DNA of 64,000 bases from Oceanicaulis sp. (GTDB taxonomy: Bacteria > Pseudomonadota > Alphaproteobacteria > Caulobacterales > Maricaulaceae): assembly GCA_040112665.1 (NCBI GenBank), contig CP157796.1, forward strand, positions 2,009,501-2,073,500, read 5' to 3'. The stretch's first letter is position 1. Every line of letters begins with the position of its first letter. The notes under the pieces are model-generated. The model searched no databases. It had not been told where the DNA came from and worked only from the letters and a program-made list of their open reading frames with translations. This document shows positions 55,929 through 64,000 of this stretch, piece by piece. Made by a program: the position numbers and the translations under genes.

Positions 55929-56762
55929 TTGATCAGGATCGTCTTCGCCGCGCTCGCCGCGCTTTGTCTCGGAGCGACCGCTTCCGCAGAAGCCGGGCCC
56001 GGTTCCGGGGCGCTCGATCCGGTCCTCGCCGCAGAGGGCGCGACCGGCGCGATCCTCGTGCGGCGGCTGTCGGACGGGGCGGAGTGGACCGGAGGCGGCG
56101 CGAGGGTGGAGCGGCGCATGCTGCCCGCCTCCACGTTCAAGATCGCGAACTCGCTGATCATTCTCGAAACCGGGGCGATCGCCGATACTGACACCGACCT
56201 CCTCGTCTGGGACGGGGTCGAGCGCTCGGCGGGCTGGGACGCAGACCAGACGCTGCGCACCGCGTTCCGCCGCTCGGCCGTGTGGGCCTACCAGCACTGG
56301 GCGCGCGAGGTCGGCCATGAACGCATGGGCGAGCTGTTGGCGAGGCTGGACTACGGAAACGCCGAGATTGGCGGGCTGGAACAGGTCGATCTGTTCTGGC
56401 TCGAGGGCCCTCTGCAAATATCAGCGCGCGAGCAGGTCGATTTTCTTCAGCGCCTGCACGCCCGCGCCCTGCCGCTGAGCGCGGAGAGCCAGGACGCCGT
56501 CATCGACATCATGCGTCATCGCACCGGCGATGGCTGGACGCTCTTCGCCAAGACCGGCTGGGCGATCCGCACCGAGCCCAATCATGGCTGGTATGCCGGC
56601 TGGCTCGAGGCCGGTGAAGGCGAGTCCGCCGAAACCTGGTTGTTCGCAGTGAACGTCGATCTCGACTGGAAAACCGGCGAGGGCGCTTTGCGCGAGCGCC
56701 TTGCGCACGCTGCGCTGGTCGAGGCCGGTGCGCCCGCGAGCGTGCATCCGGGCACGCCCTGA
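55929..56762 (+). CDS. Class D (OXA-type) beta-lactamase
   Basis: The 277-residue product starts at TTG (MIRIVFAALAALCLGATASA, a signal peptide), eight bases after GAAGGAG. All class D motifs are present: Ser68-Thr-Phe-Lys71, Ser116-Ala-Val118, Tyr142-Gly-Asn144, Trp157 in FWLEGPLQIS, and Lys208-Thr-Gly210. The enzyme should acylate beta-lactams in the periplasm. No integron or mobile element adjoins it, so it looks like a resident chromosomal gene. BlaR-type sensor function is unlikely because there is no membrane anchor domain. Confidence 0.92.
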   Translation: MIRIVFAALAALCLGATASAEAGPGSGALDPVLAAEGATGAILVRRLSDGAEWTGGGARVERRMLPASTFKIANSLIILETGAIADTDTDLLVWDGVERSAGWDADQTLRTAFRRSAVWAYQHWAREVGHERMGELLARLDYGNAEIGGLEQVDLFWLEGPLQISAREQVDFLQRLHARALPLSAESQDAVIDIMRHRTGDGWTLFAKTGWAIRTEPNHGWYAGWLEAGEGESAETWLFAVNVDLDWKTGEGALRERLAHAALVEAGAPASVHPGTP

Positions 56763-56841
56763 TCGACGTAAAGCGAGCTTGACCCTCGGCCGCCGCGCAC
56801 GTAAAGTCTGCTTGTCTTTCGATGAGCGACGGGAGGGCGCT

Positions 56842-57699
56842 TTGAAACGGATCGAGCATTCAGCTGTGCGCGGCGCGACGGCCGCGATCGCCGCCTTCGT
56901 GTCGATGATCGCGATCGCAGCCGTTTCAGCCCCGCGCGACAGCGTGATCGAGGCGGCCGGTCCTGCGCTCGGCGGGCTCATCGCGCTCTTCCTGCCCGGC
57001 GTGATGGCGGTGATCGCCGTCCTGCTCAGCCGGCTCGCAGAGCGGCGCATGCCTGCGCCCGAACTCAGCGGCTTCCTTGTGATGCTGGTCCTCGCCGCGG
57101 TGACGGGCGCGACCCTGACCGCTTTGAACGACCTGTTCGCGCGGGTCGGCGCTTTCGGATTCGCCGTTCCCGAGCGGCTGGGCGCGGCGGAGATCGCGGG
57201 CTTCGCGCTCGCCGCGATCGCGCTTCTCATCGGGCTTGTGACCGGCGGGCAGGCGATCCAGCCGAAGTCCGAGCTTTCCGGTCATGACCGGCGGCAATTC
57301 GTCTGGGCGGCGCCGGTGTTGATCGCCGAAGGCGCGGCGCTCGCCGCGCTCACGCTCGCCCGGCTGGTCGACTGGACCGCGCCGGGGACTGTTCACGCCG
57401 TCCTTGCGGGCGTCTTCATCGCGGGGCTGGTCGCTGCGGCGGTGTTCACGGCGGCGAGCTGGCGCACCTACGACGAGGCCGAGCGTGCGTTCAGCCTCAG
57501 GCACGGCACGCTGAGTGCGGTTATCGTGTTTTTCCTGGCGCTGGCCTGGGCGTTCGCGGAGACGGCGATCGGCGCTCCGCAGCTGGACGCCTACACCGCA
57601 TTGCTGGTCCTGCTTGCGGTCTCGATCCTGGCGCTGTTCGCCTTCCCGGCCGAGCTCGCCGCGCTCTGGGCCGAGCCTGAAGAGGCCGAGCAGGCCTAG
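56842..57699 (+). CDS. Multi-pass membrane protein, function unknown
   Basis: The 285-residue product starts at TTG 56842 after GGGAGG; an ATG at 56701 lies inside the beta-lactamase gene and is rejected. About eight hydrophobic helices are visible (TAAIAAFVSMIAIAAVSA, GLIALFLPGVMAVIAVLLSRLA, FLVMLVLAAVTGATLTAL, AGFALAAIALLIGLVTGG and others). The C-terminus is acidic (AEPEEAEQA). No family recognised. The stop shares a CTAG with the convergent Kelch gene. Confidence 0.7.
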   Translation: MKRIEHSAVRGATAAIAAFVSMIAIAAVSAPRDSVIEAAGPALGGLIALFLPGVMAVIAVLLSRLAERRMPAPELSGFLVMLVLAAVTGATLTALNDLFARVGAFGFAVPERLGAAEIAGFALAAIALLIGLVTGGQAIQPKSELSGHDRRQFVWAAPVLIAEGAALAALTLARLVDWTAPGTVHAVLAGVFIAGLVAAAVFTAASWRTYDEAERAFSLRHGTLSAVIVFFLALAWAFAETAIGAPQLDAYTALLVLLAVSILALFAFPAELAALWAEPEEAEQA

Positions 57700-58763
57700 G
57701 GCCTGAACACCTGCACCGCCGCGCTGGTGCGGTTTCCGCCCGCGGCTTCCGCGCCGGCGATCGTGTAGATCGCATCGTCTCGGGCGACCGCGCCGAGACC
57801 ATGGCGGGGCGAGGGCATGTCGCCCAGCTCCTCCCACCGGTCGGTCGCGGCGTCGTAGGCGCGGACCTGGCGGTAGACCCCGCCGCCGGAATTGTCGAAC
57901 CACTCCCCGCCGAACACGTAGAGCCGGTCGCCGAGCACTGCGGCGGCCAGTCCGCCCGCGCCGCGCGGGCCTTCGACCGGGTCGGGCAGGGGCGCGCGCG
58001 CCTCCCAGCGGTCTTCCGCCGGATCGTAGACCTCGTGGTTGGCGACATTGCCGCCGGTGACGGTCCGGCCGCCCACAACGTGCAGCCGGCCCCCCAGCAC
58101 TGCGCCCGCAGCAGAATTGCGCGCGGTCGGCGCCGGGGCGGCGGTGGTCCAGACGCCTGCCGCCGTGTCCAGCACCACGTGGGCGTTGGTGTCGGCATGG
58201 TCGGGCCAGTTCCGGTTCGACAGTCCGGCCGGCCGCCGTCCGGTCACGACATGGATGCGCCCGTTTATGCTGGCGGCGACGGTTTCCGCATAGGGGGTGG
58301 GCAGGTCCGGCCCGGCGCTCCACCGGTCCCGGCTTTCGTCATAGATGCGCACCGCGTCGGTCATCGACCAGGCGCCCCCGTTCGCCGCGGTGAACCCGCC
58401 TATGGCGTAAAGATACCCCTCCGCCGCGGCGAGATTGGGATGATGGGTCGGCACTGGCAGTCGCGCGCGCCGGCGCCATTCGGTAGCCCCAGGGGTCAGC
58501 GCGAACACCTGATCGGTGATCCCGATCGATCCCGTGCCCGCGTCGGGCGTCAGCCCGCCTGCGACATAGATCGTCTGCCCCAGCAAGGCGGGATAGATTT
58601 CCTGCACCCGGGTCGGCAGATCCGGCGCGCTGGTCCATCCCGGCGCGAGCGCCTGCTCGGCGTAGTCCTGCCCGCGCGCGCAGGCGGCCAGCGCCAGGCT
58701 CGCGCCCGCCCCTGTCAGCGCGGCGCGCCTGGTAAAGCCGTTCATCTTCGCCCCGCCGCTCAT
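57696..58763 (-). CDS. Exported Kelch-repeat beta-propeller lipoprotein
   Basis: The 355-residue protein has a twin-arginine-like lipoprotein signal (FTRRAALTGAGASLALAAC) and five to six Kelch repeats. Each has a paired glycine before a Tyr/Val strand and a downstream Trp (for example GYLYAIGGFTAANGGAW, INGRIHVVTGRR, GGRLHVVGGRTVTGG, GDRLYVFGGEW). These propellers are usually ligand-binding or, rarely, enzymes such as sialic acid mutarotase; this one is unassigned. The start may be at 58763 (MSGGAK) or 58745 (MNGFTRR). It follows sodC by two bases. Confidence 0.82.
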   Translation of the reverse strand: MSGGAKMNGFTRRAALTGAGASLALAACARGQDYAEQALAPGWTSAPDLPTRVQEIYPALLGQTIYVAGGLTPDAGTGSIGITDQVFALTPGATEWRRRARLPVPTHHPNLAAAEGYLYAIGGFTAANGGAWSMTDAVRIYDESRDRWSAGPDLPTPYAETVAASINGRIHVVTGRRPAGLSNRNWPDHADTNAHVVLDTAAGVWTTAAPAPTARNSAAGAVLGGRLHVVGGRTVTGGNVANHEVYDPAEDRWEARAPLPDPVEGPRGAGGLAAAVLGDRLYVFGGEWFDNSGGGVYRQVRAYDAATDRWEELGDMPSPRHGLGAVARDDAIYTIAGAEAAGGNRTSAAVQVFRP

Positions 58764-58765
58764 GG

Positions 58766-59407
58766 TCAGTCCGCCGCTTCGATCACGCCGCACAGCACGC
58801 GCGCGCCCGCGCCGCCGATGGGCTGGCTGATCATGTCGTCGGGATTGGCGTGCATGACGAAGGCGGACCCGTCCGCGTCCAGAAGCGCGGGCGCGCCGGT
58901 CTGCCCGCCGATGGAGACGTTTTCGGTATAGGCCTGGGCGCGCAGCGCGCCGTCGGAATGGACCCAGAGATTGGGCAGGTCGGCGTTGTCGGGACCTTCA
59001 GGGTTCAGATAGCCGTGCGCGCTGCCGTCGACATTGATGTGCCCGCCCGAGCTGGTGAAGTCCTCGTTCGAACAATCGCCGATCTTGTGAAGATGCGCGC
59101 CGTGCCACTGTCCGCTCGACAGGCCGGGCACGTCGGCTTCGATGGTGAGCACCACGCCTTCGGGGCCCTGGACGAAGCGAACCGTGCCGACTTCGTCGCG
59201 GTCGCGATTGATCAGCGTGGCGGTGGCCTCGGCCGCGCCGGAGACCGCCTCGCCCGCCTCGCCGGTGTCCGCGCCGTGATCCATGTCCTGCATGGTCTCG
59301 GGCTGGGCGTCCGCCTCCTGGGTTGCGCTCTCCGCGCAGGCGGGCAGGGCGATGACTGCGCCGAGAACGGCGGCGGTGGAAAGAAGGGCGAGGCGGTTCA
59401 TGAGCAT
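58766..59407 (-). CDS. sodC: Copper/zinc superoxide dismutase, exported
   Basis: The 213-residue product begins MLMNRLALLSTAAVLGAVIALPACAES, a lipoprotein-type signal, chosen because GGGAG lies five bases upstream. After an acidic linker the SOD domain has HGAHLHKIGDCS with copper ligands, SSGGHINVDGSAHG for the zinc loop, FVMHANPDD, and GGAGARVLCGVIE closing the disulfide. It protects the periplasm from superoxide. The Kelch lipoprotein gene follows by two bases, so they probably form one transcript. Confidence 0.93.
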   Translation of the reverse strand: MLMNRLALLSTAAVLGAVIALPACAESATQEADAQPETMQDMDHGADTGEAGEAVSGAAEATATLINRDRDEVGTVRFVQGPEGVVLTIEADVPGLSSGQWHGAHLHKIGDCSNEDFTSSGGHINVDGSAHGYLNPEGPDNADLPNLWVHSDGALRAQAYTENVSIGGQTGAPALLDADGSAFVMHANPDDMISQPIGGAGARVLCGVIEAAD

Positions 59408-59644
59408 GTCTCCCTGCGAGCTTTCGGGGGGAAGGGTATCACGCCGCAACGCGTTGACGAGGGCGAGGTTCGTTCCGCGCGTCTGTCCACACGCCGGCAG
59501 CCCCCGCCGTTTGCCGCCCGCCCGCCCGCTTGCTACACCGCTATGACAGACGCGCGCGCCTGATTCCGGGCGCGCCGGGCCTTCCATTCTTCGCGCCGAG
59601 ACCGGGTCAAAACCCGGCGCGCGCCAGCGACGGACGAGACGGAT

Positions 59645-62446
59645 TTGAGCGATCTTCCCCCCGAAGACCCGATGAACGAAGGCGGCCCGCGCGGCGGCGA
59701 CACCGGTTCGCTGATCGCCATCGAAGACGAGATGAAGCGCAGCTATCTCGATTACGCGATGAGCGTGATCGTCAGCCGCGCCATCCCCGACGCCCGCGAC
59801 GGGCTGAAGCCGGTGCACCGCCGCATTCTCTGGGCCATGCACGAGGGCGGATACACCAAGGACAAGCCCTACAAGAAGTCCGCCAACGTGGTCGGCGACG
59901 TGATGGGCCGCTACCACCCCCATGGCGACAGCGCGATCTACGACGCGCTCGCGCGCATGGCGCAGCCTTTCTCCATGGGGCTTAAGCTTCTGGACGGTCA
60001 GGGCAATTTCGGCTCGATGGACGGCGACCCGCCCGCGGCCATGCGCTACACAGAGATCCGGATGGATCATCCGGCCGAAGCGCTTCTGGCCGACATCGAC
60101 AAGGAAACGGTCGACTTCGTCGACAACTACGACGGCTCCAAGCGAGAGCCGACCGTGCTGCCGGCGCGCTATCCGAACCTCTTGGTCAACGGCGCGGGCG
60201 GCATCGCGGTGGGCATGGCGACCAACATCCCGCCCCATAACCTCAACGAGATCGTCGACGCGACGCTGGCGATCCTGGACAATCCCGACATCACCGACGG
60301 CGAGCTTCTGGAGTTCGTGCCCGCGCCGGACTTCCCGACGGGCGGCGAGATCCTGGGCCGGTCGGGCGCGCGCAAGGCGCTGATGGAAGGCCGGGGCTCG
60401 GTGATCCTGCGCGGCAAGTGCTCGATCGAGCAGGTGCGCTCGGGCCGTGAGGCGATCATCGTTCACGAGATCCCCTATCAGGTGAACAAGGCCGTCATGG
60501 TCGAGAAGATCGCCGAGCTGGTCCGCGACAAGCGCGTCGAGGGCGTGGCCGATCTGCGCGACGAGTCCGACCGCTCCGGCGTGCGGGTGGTGGTCGAGCT
60601 CAAGAAGGACGCCAACGCCGACGTCATCCTGAACCAGCTCTACCGCTGGAGCCCGCTTCAGACCTCGTTCGGGGTGAACATGCTCGCCCTGATCGGCGGC
60701 CGGCCGCAGCAGGCGGGGCTGAGGACCTTCCTCGAGACCTTCATCGGGTTCCGCAAGCAGGTCGTCGTCCGCCGCACCAAGTTCGACCTCAAGAAAGCGC
60801 GCGACCGTGCGCACGTCTTGATCGGCCTCGGGGTCGCAGTCGCCAATATCGACGAGGTCATCCGCCTGATCCGCAGCGCGCCCGATCCGCAGACCGCCCG
60901 CGAGCAGTTGCGCGACCGCGCCTGGCCGGCCAAGGACATCACCGCGCTGGTCGAGCTGGTGGCCGATCCGCGTTCGAAGATCGTCGACGGCACCATCAAG
61001 CTCACCGAGGAGCAGGCCAAGGCGATCCTTGATCTGCGCCTGCACCGACTGACCGCGCTCGGCCGCGACGAGATCGGCGACGAAGCGAAAAAGCTCGCCG
61101 AGCAGATCGCCGACCTTCTGGACATCCTCAAGAGCCCGCACCGCATCCGCGAGATCATTCGCGGCGAGCTCGAGGAATCCAAGGCCAAGTTCGGCGTCGA
61201 ACGCCGCTCGACCATCATCGAGGGCGATCTGGAGATCGAGGACGAAGACCTCATCCCGCGCGACGACATGGTCGTCACCCTCACCCATGGCGGCTACGTG
61301 AAGCGCACCCCGCTATCGACCTACCGGGCGCAGCATCGCGGCGGCCGGGGCCGGGCGGGCATGGCGATGAAGGACGAGGATTTCGTCGCCACCCTGTTCG
61401 TGGCCTCCACCCACGCCCCGCTTCTGTTCTTCAGCTCCGACGGCATGGTCTACAAGACCAAGACCTGGCGTCTGCCCGTCGGCGCGCCCAACAGCCGCGG
61501 CAAGTTCCTGACCAACCTCCTGCCGAGCCTCAACGAAGGCGCCTGGATCACTTCGGTGATGGCGCTGCCCGAGGACGAGGAGAGCTGGGACCAGTACGAC
61601 GTGATGTTCGCCACCGCGGCGGGCACGGTGCGGCGAAACTCGCTGTCGGACTTCGTTCAGGTCAACCGCAACGGCAAGATCGCGATGAAGCTCGACGAGG
61701 AGACCGGCCGGATCCTCGACGTGCGCCTGTGCCGGCCTGATCAGGACGTGCTGCTGGTCACCGCCAACGGCAAGGCGATCCGCTTCCCCGTCACCGACGT
61801 GCGCGTGTTCGCCAGCCGCAACTCCACCGGCGTGCGCGGCATCCGCATGGAGGACGGCGACCGGCTGATCTCGATGGCGATCCTGAACGCGCTGGAGGTC
61901 AGCCGCGCGGAGGTGCGCGCCTATCTCAAGCAGCGCCGCGCCGAGCTCAGAAGCGACGCCGAGGACGAGCTCGAAACCGCAGAGGACGAGATCGAGACCG
62001 GCGAGGACGGCGAAGAGGAAGTCACCCTCTCCAACGTCCGCTACATGGAGATGAAGGCGAACGAGGAGCTGTTGCTGACCGTCGCCGAATCCGGGCTCGG
62101 CAAGCGGGTGATCTCGTATGAGTATTTCCGTCAGGGCCGGGGCGGTCAGGGCGTGTGGACCAAGGACAAGCGCTTCCCCGAACCGCTTTCGGCCTGCTTT
62201 GCGGTCGGCGAGGGCGACACGGTCATGGCCGTCACCGACGGCGGCCAGCTCATCCGCTTCCCCGTCGACACGGTGCGTATCGCCGCGCGCGCGACCAAGG
62301 GCGTGCGCCTGATCCGCCTGAGCGAGGGCGAGAAGGTCGTCTCCGTCGTCCGCGTCGCTGAAAGCGACGACGGCGAGGGCGGCGATCCTGAGGACGCGCC
62401 CGAAGACGCTCCGGCGGCGCCGAAGGGGCCCGAAGGGGAAGGCTGA
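59645..62446 (+). CDS. gyrA: DNA gyrase subunit A
   Basis: GyrA carries the breakage-reunion site of gyrase. The 933-residue product has [19 protein letters not shown], the quinolone region [12 protein letters not shown] with the sensitive-type Ser96 and Asp100 (equivalents of E. coli Ser83 and Asp87), and the catalytic Tyr135 in AMRYTEIR. The GyrA box is [10 protein letters not shown], which separates it from ParC. Within the C-terminal propeller an acidic insert ([19 protein letters not shown]) is present. Translation may begin at TTG 59645 or ATG 59672. coaD overlaps as TGATG. Confidence 0.96.
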   Translation: MSDLPPEDPMNEGGPRGGDTGSLIAIEDEMKRSYLDYAMSVIVSRAIPDARDGLKPVHRRILWAMHEGGYTKDKPYKKSANVVGDVMGRYHPHGDSAIYDALARMAQPFSMGLKLLDGQGNFGSMDGDPPAAMRYTEIRMDHPAEALLADIDKETVDFVDNYDGSKREPTVLPARYPNLLVNGAGGIAVGMATNIPPHNLNEIVDATLAILDNPDITDGELLEFVPAPDFPTGGEILGRSGARKALMEGRGSVILRGKCSIEQVRSGREAIIVHEIPYQVNKAVMVEKIAELVRDKRVEGVADLRDESDRSGVRVVVELKKDANADVILNQLYRWSPLQTSFGVNMLALIGGRPQQAGLRTFLETFIGFRKQVVVRRTKFDLKKARDRAHVLIGLGVAVANIDEVIRLIRSAPDPQTAREQLRDRAWPAKDITALVELVADPRSKIVDGTIKLTEEQAKAILDLRLHRLTALGRDEIGDEAKKLAEQIADLLDILKSPHRIREIIRGELEESKAKFGVERRSTIIEGDLEIEDEDLIPRDDMVVTLTHGGYVKRTPLSTYRAQHRGGRGRAGMAMKDEDFVATLFVASTHAPLLFFSSDGMVYKTKTWRLPVGAPNSRGKFLTNLLPSLNEGAWITSVMALPEDEESWDQYDVMFATAAGTVRRNSLSDFVQVNRNGKIAMKLDEETGRILDVRLCRPDQDVLLVTANGKAIRFPVTDVRVFASRNSTGVRGIRMEDGDRLISMAILNALEVSRAEVRAYLKQRRAELRSDAEDELETAEDEIETGEDGEEEVTLSNVRYMEMKANEELLLTVAESGLGKRVISYEYFRQGRGGQGVWTKDKRFPEPLSACFAVGEGDTVMAVTDGGQLIRFPVDTVRIAARATKGVRLIRLSEGEKVVSVVRVAESDDGEGGDPEDAPEDAPAAPKGPEGEG

Positions 62447-62937
62447 TGAAAAAGCGCGTCGCGCTCTATCCGGGAACGTTCGATCCCATCACCAACGGCC
62501 ATCTCGACATCATCGGCCGGGCGGTGAAGCTCTATGACAAGCTGGTGATCGGCGTGGCGCTGAACAGCGCCAAGGGGCCGCTCTTCAGCTTCGAGGAGCG
62601 GGTGGAGATGGCGCGCGAGCTCGCCGAGTCCGTCGCCGACGGCACCGAGATCGAGGTGCGGCCCTTCGAGGGCCTGCTCATGCACTTCGCCGAGGAGGTG
62701 GGCGCGAACTCGATCATCCGGGGCCTGCGCGCGGTCTCCGACTTCGAATACGAGTTCCAGATGGTGGGCATGAACCAGCGCCTCAATCCGGACATCGAAA
62801 CCGTGTTTCTGATGGCCGATCCCCGCCATCAGGCGATCGCCTCGCGCCTGGTCAAGGAGATCGCCAAGCTCGGCGGGCGGATCGATCCGTTCGTCCCGCC
62901 TCTGGTCAAGGACCGTCTTCTGGAGAAGTTCGCATGA
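62446..62937 (+). CDS. coaD: Phosphopantetheine adenylyltransferase
   Basis: CoaD transfers AMP from ATP to 4'-phosphopantetheine in coenzyme A synthesis. The 163-residue product has YPGTFDPITNGHLDIIGRAVKLYD with the nucleotidyltransferase TxGH site, EVRPFEGLLMHFAEEVGANSIIRGLRAVSDFEYEFQM, and a standard C-terminus. It overlaps gyrA (TGATG) and the cyclophilin gene (ATGA). Confidence 0.97.
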   Translation: MKKRVALYPGTFDPITNGHLDIIGRAVKLYDKLVIGVALNSAKGPLFSFEERVEMARELAESVADGTEIEVRPFEGLLMHFAEEVGANSIIRGLRAVSDFEYEFQMVGMNQRLNPDIETVFLMADPRHQAIASRLVKEIAKLGGRIDPFVPPLVKDRLLEKFA

Positions 62938-63947
62938 TCCGTCCTGTCGCGACCGGCCTTCTGGCCTGCACGAGCGCGCTCGCGCTTTCCGTTTCCGCCT
63001 GCGCCGAAAGCGAGACCAGCGAGACCGAAGCGATCGACGCCGCTGCAGCGGCCGCTGCGGCTGCTGCTGAAGCTGAAGCCGCCGTCCAGGACGCCGAACC
63101 GGCCGTCGAGGAAGGCCCTGCGCCGGGAGCGGACGCGATCGCGGCCGCGCCAGACAGCGCCTGGCGGACGGTCGATCCGGAAAATCTTCTGCGGATCACC
63201 ACCACCCAAGGCGTGGTCTGGGTGGAGCTCGCCGACGCGTTCGCGCCGACCCACACCGCCCGCATGCGCGAGCTCGCGCGCATGGACTGGTACGACTTCA
63301 AGGTCTGGCACCGCGTGCTCGACGATTTCATGGCCCAGGGCGGCGGCGCGCTGGACAATCCGTCCGTGCAGCCCCCGACCCAGCCGATCGCGGCCGAGTT
63401 CACGATGCGGCGCAGCCCCGACGCGCTCGCGATCAGCGAACTCCAGGACCGGCCGGTCAATCCGCGCGCCCGCATGGGCATGGCGAAGGCGGGCTTCTGG
63501 AACGGCTTTCCGGCGATGACCCAGCCGGCCGCAGCAGCCGGGATCATGGGCGACGGCCGGGTGGAATCCTGGCTCGTGCACTGTGACGGCGCGGCCGCGA
63601 TGGCCCGCACCGCCGATCCCAATTCCGCGAACGCGCAATTCTACATCGTCCGCGGCGAGGCCGAGCACCTGAACACCCAGTACACCGTCTGGGGCAAGGT
63701 CCGCGACGGGCTCGACGTGGTCTATGCGCTGGAAGAAGGCACGCTGGGCGAGGACGGCGGCTTCCGCCCCGACTTCATCGAGGACATCTCGGTGGCCAGC
63801 GACCTGCCCGCCGGCGAGCAGGTCACCGTTCAGGTGATGGACACCGACTCCGCCGCCTTCGCCGCCTATCTCGACGCGCTGCGCGGCGAGGACGGCGCGC
63901 TGCCCGATCTGTGCGAGATCACCGTGCCCTCGCGCGTCACCGAATAA
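62934..63947 (+). CDS. Cyclophilin-type peptidyl-prolyl isomerase lipoprotein
   Basis: The 337-residue product has a lipobox SVSAC (about Cys22) and an Ala/Glu-rich linker with a ten-alanine run coded by mixed GCN codons. A cyclophilin-like domain follows (LLRITTTQGVVWVELADAFAPTHTARM, FKVWHRVLDDFMAQGGG, PNSANAQFYIVRGEAEHLNTQYTVWGKVRDGLDVV). An insert (about 155-230, RRSPDALAISELQDRPVNPRARMGMAKAGFW) replaces the usual loop. It is probably a periplasmic folding helper. It is coupled to coaD by ATGA. Confidence 0.88.
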   Translation: MIRPVATGLLACTSALALSVSACAESETSETEAIDAAAAAAAAAAEAEAAVQDAEPAVEEGPAPGADAIAAAPDSAWRTVDPENLLRITTTQGVVWVELADAFAPTHTARMRELARMDWYDFKVWHRVLDDFMAQGGGALDNPSVQPPTQPIAAEFTMRRSPDALAISELQDRPVNPRARMGMAKAGFWNGFPAMTQPAAAAGIMGDGRVESWLVHCDGAAAMARTADPNSANAQFYIVRGEAEHLNTQYTVWGKVRDGLDVVYALEEGTLGEDGGFRPDFIEDISVASDLPAGEQVTVQVMDTDSAAFAAYLDALRGEDGALPDLCEITVPSRVTE

Positions 63948-63970
63948 GCAGAAAATTACTGGAGAGCCCG

Positions 63971-64000
63971 ATGGCCGAGACCCTCATCCTGACCCTCGAC
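63971..64000 (+). CDS. Start of a gene cut by the window edge, possibly a second cyclophilin
   Basis: ATG at 63971 follows GGAGAG by seven bases and opens MAETLILTLD, running off the window. Its position right after a cyclophilin lipoprotein and the strand-like start (LILTLD) are in keeping with a cytoplasmic cyclophilin, but ten residues are too few to be sure. Confidence 0.5.
   Translation, partial: MAETLILTLD

Noticed and set aside
57121..58323. 465-codon minus-strand frame across the membrane protein and Kelch genes
   Set aside because: Arg-rich antisense frame spanning two genes with good motifs in other frames.
59500..59530. Candidate gyrA promoter (TTGCCG, 17-bp spacer, TACACC)
   Set aside because: The -10 match is weak and the region is GC-rich, so chance agreement is likely.
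62994..63100. Poly-alanine GCN run as a slippage-prone microsatellite
   Set aside because: Codons are mixed (GCC, GCT, GCA, GCG), so it is not a pure repeat and slippage is unlikely.

Overview
The window is GC-rich, tightly packed chromosomal DNA from an alphaproteobacterium, most likely a marine member of the Maricaulales/Hyphomonadales (inferred from gene content, no database search). The indicators are an ATP12 F1-assembly chaperone, a DUF1476 F1-ATPase inhibitor (zeta-type) protein, an NDUFAF6-like complex I assembly relative, a three-part PurS/PurQ/PurL enzyme, a GAAC-N7-GAAC SOS box, and many palindromic intergenic repeats. I found no rRNA, tRNA or CRISPR.

Layout. 1-4 kb: the tail of a beta-propeller protein, uvrC, and a divergent folB/folM-like pteridine pair. 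4.8-9.4 kb: a minus-strand run crcB > RluA-family pseudouridine synthase > TPR/2OG oxygenase > HAD phosphatase > ATP12, with every junction an ATGA overlap. 9.5-14 kb: rarA, a VOC protein, a QueD-like protein lacking the usual cysteine, and a propionyl-CoA carboxylase beta subunit. 14-21 kb is the accessory stretch. It holds two small GIY-YIG nuclease genes, each flanked by inverted copies of a palindromic repeat, related 149-bp repeats without the gene, a YefM/YoeB-type toxin-antitoxin pair, and an intact IS110-family element. xseA, a peroxiredoxin, yqgE and prmA lie between these units.

20.8-31 kb: gshA, rsmE (carrying an in-frame repeat-derived insert), an aldehyde dehydrogenase, ubiA, an exported msrB, and the purine genes purC-purS and purQ-purL. 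The two purine pairs are separated by a terminator, a palindromic repeat and a parDE module. 31-43.6 kb: the F1 inhibitor, a frameshifted DCC protein, a peptidoglycan pair (L,D-transpeptidase plus M15 endopeptidase lipoprotein), MgtC, a serine hydrolase lipoprotein, sodB, the NDUFAF6-like protein, an S9 peptidase, an EEP-family membrane protein and trmFO. 43.7-52.2 kb: a tandemly duplicated pair of secreted proteins of unknown function (TPR plus TonB C-terminal domain, then a small secreted partner), three multi-pass membrane proteins, a CPBP protease and ExoD. 52.2-64 kb: uvrA and ssb divergent around a LexA box, a class D beta-lactamase, an unknown membrane protein, a Kelch lipoprotein, sodC, gyrA, coaD and cyclophilins.

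The main discovery is at 19.66-20.82 kb. The leader of the IS110 transposase folds as a bridge RNA with two internal loops. All four guide segments can be read directly: two match or complement the flanking genomic target, and two match or complement the element's own ends, around a shared CC core. The element sits inside one 52-bp terminal inverted repeat of a GIY-YIG unit. Removing it restores inverted repeats that match at 49 of 52 positions. The second discovery is the GIY-YIG/inverted-repeat architecture itself, seen twice with unrelated palindromes, which suggests a family of small mobile units.
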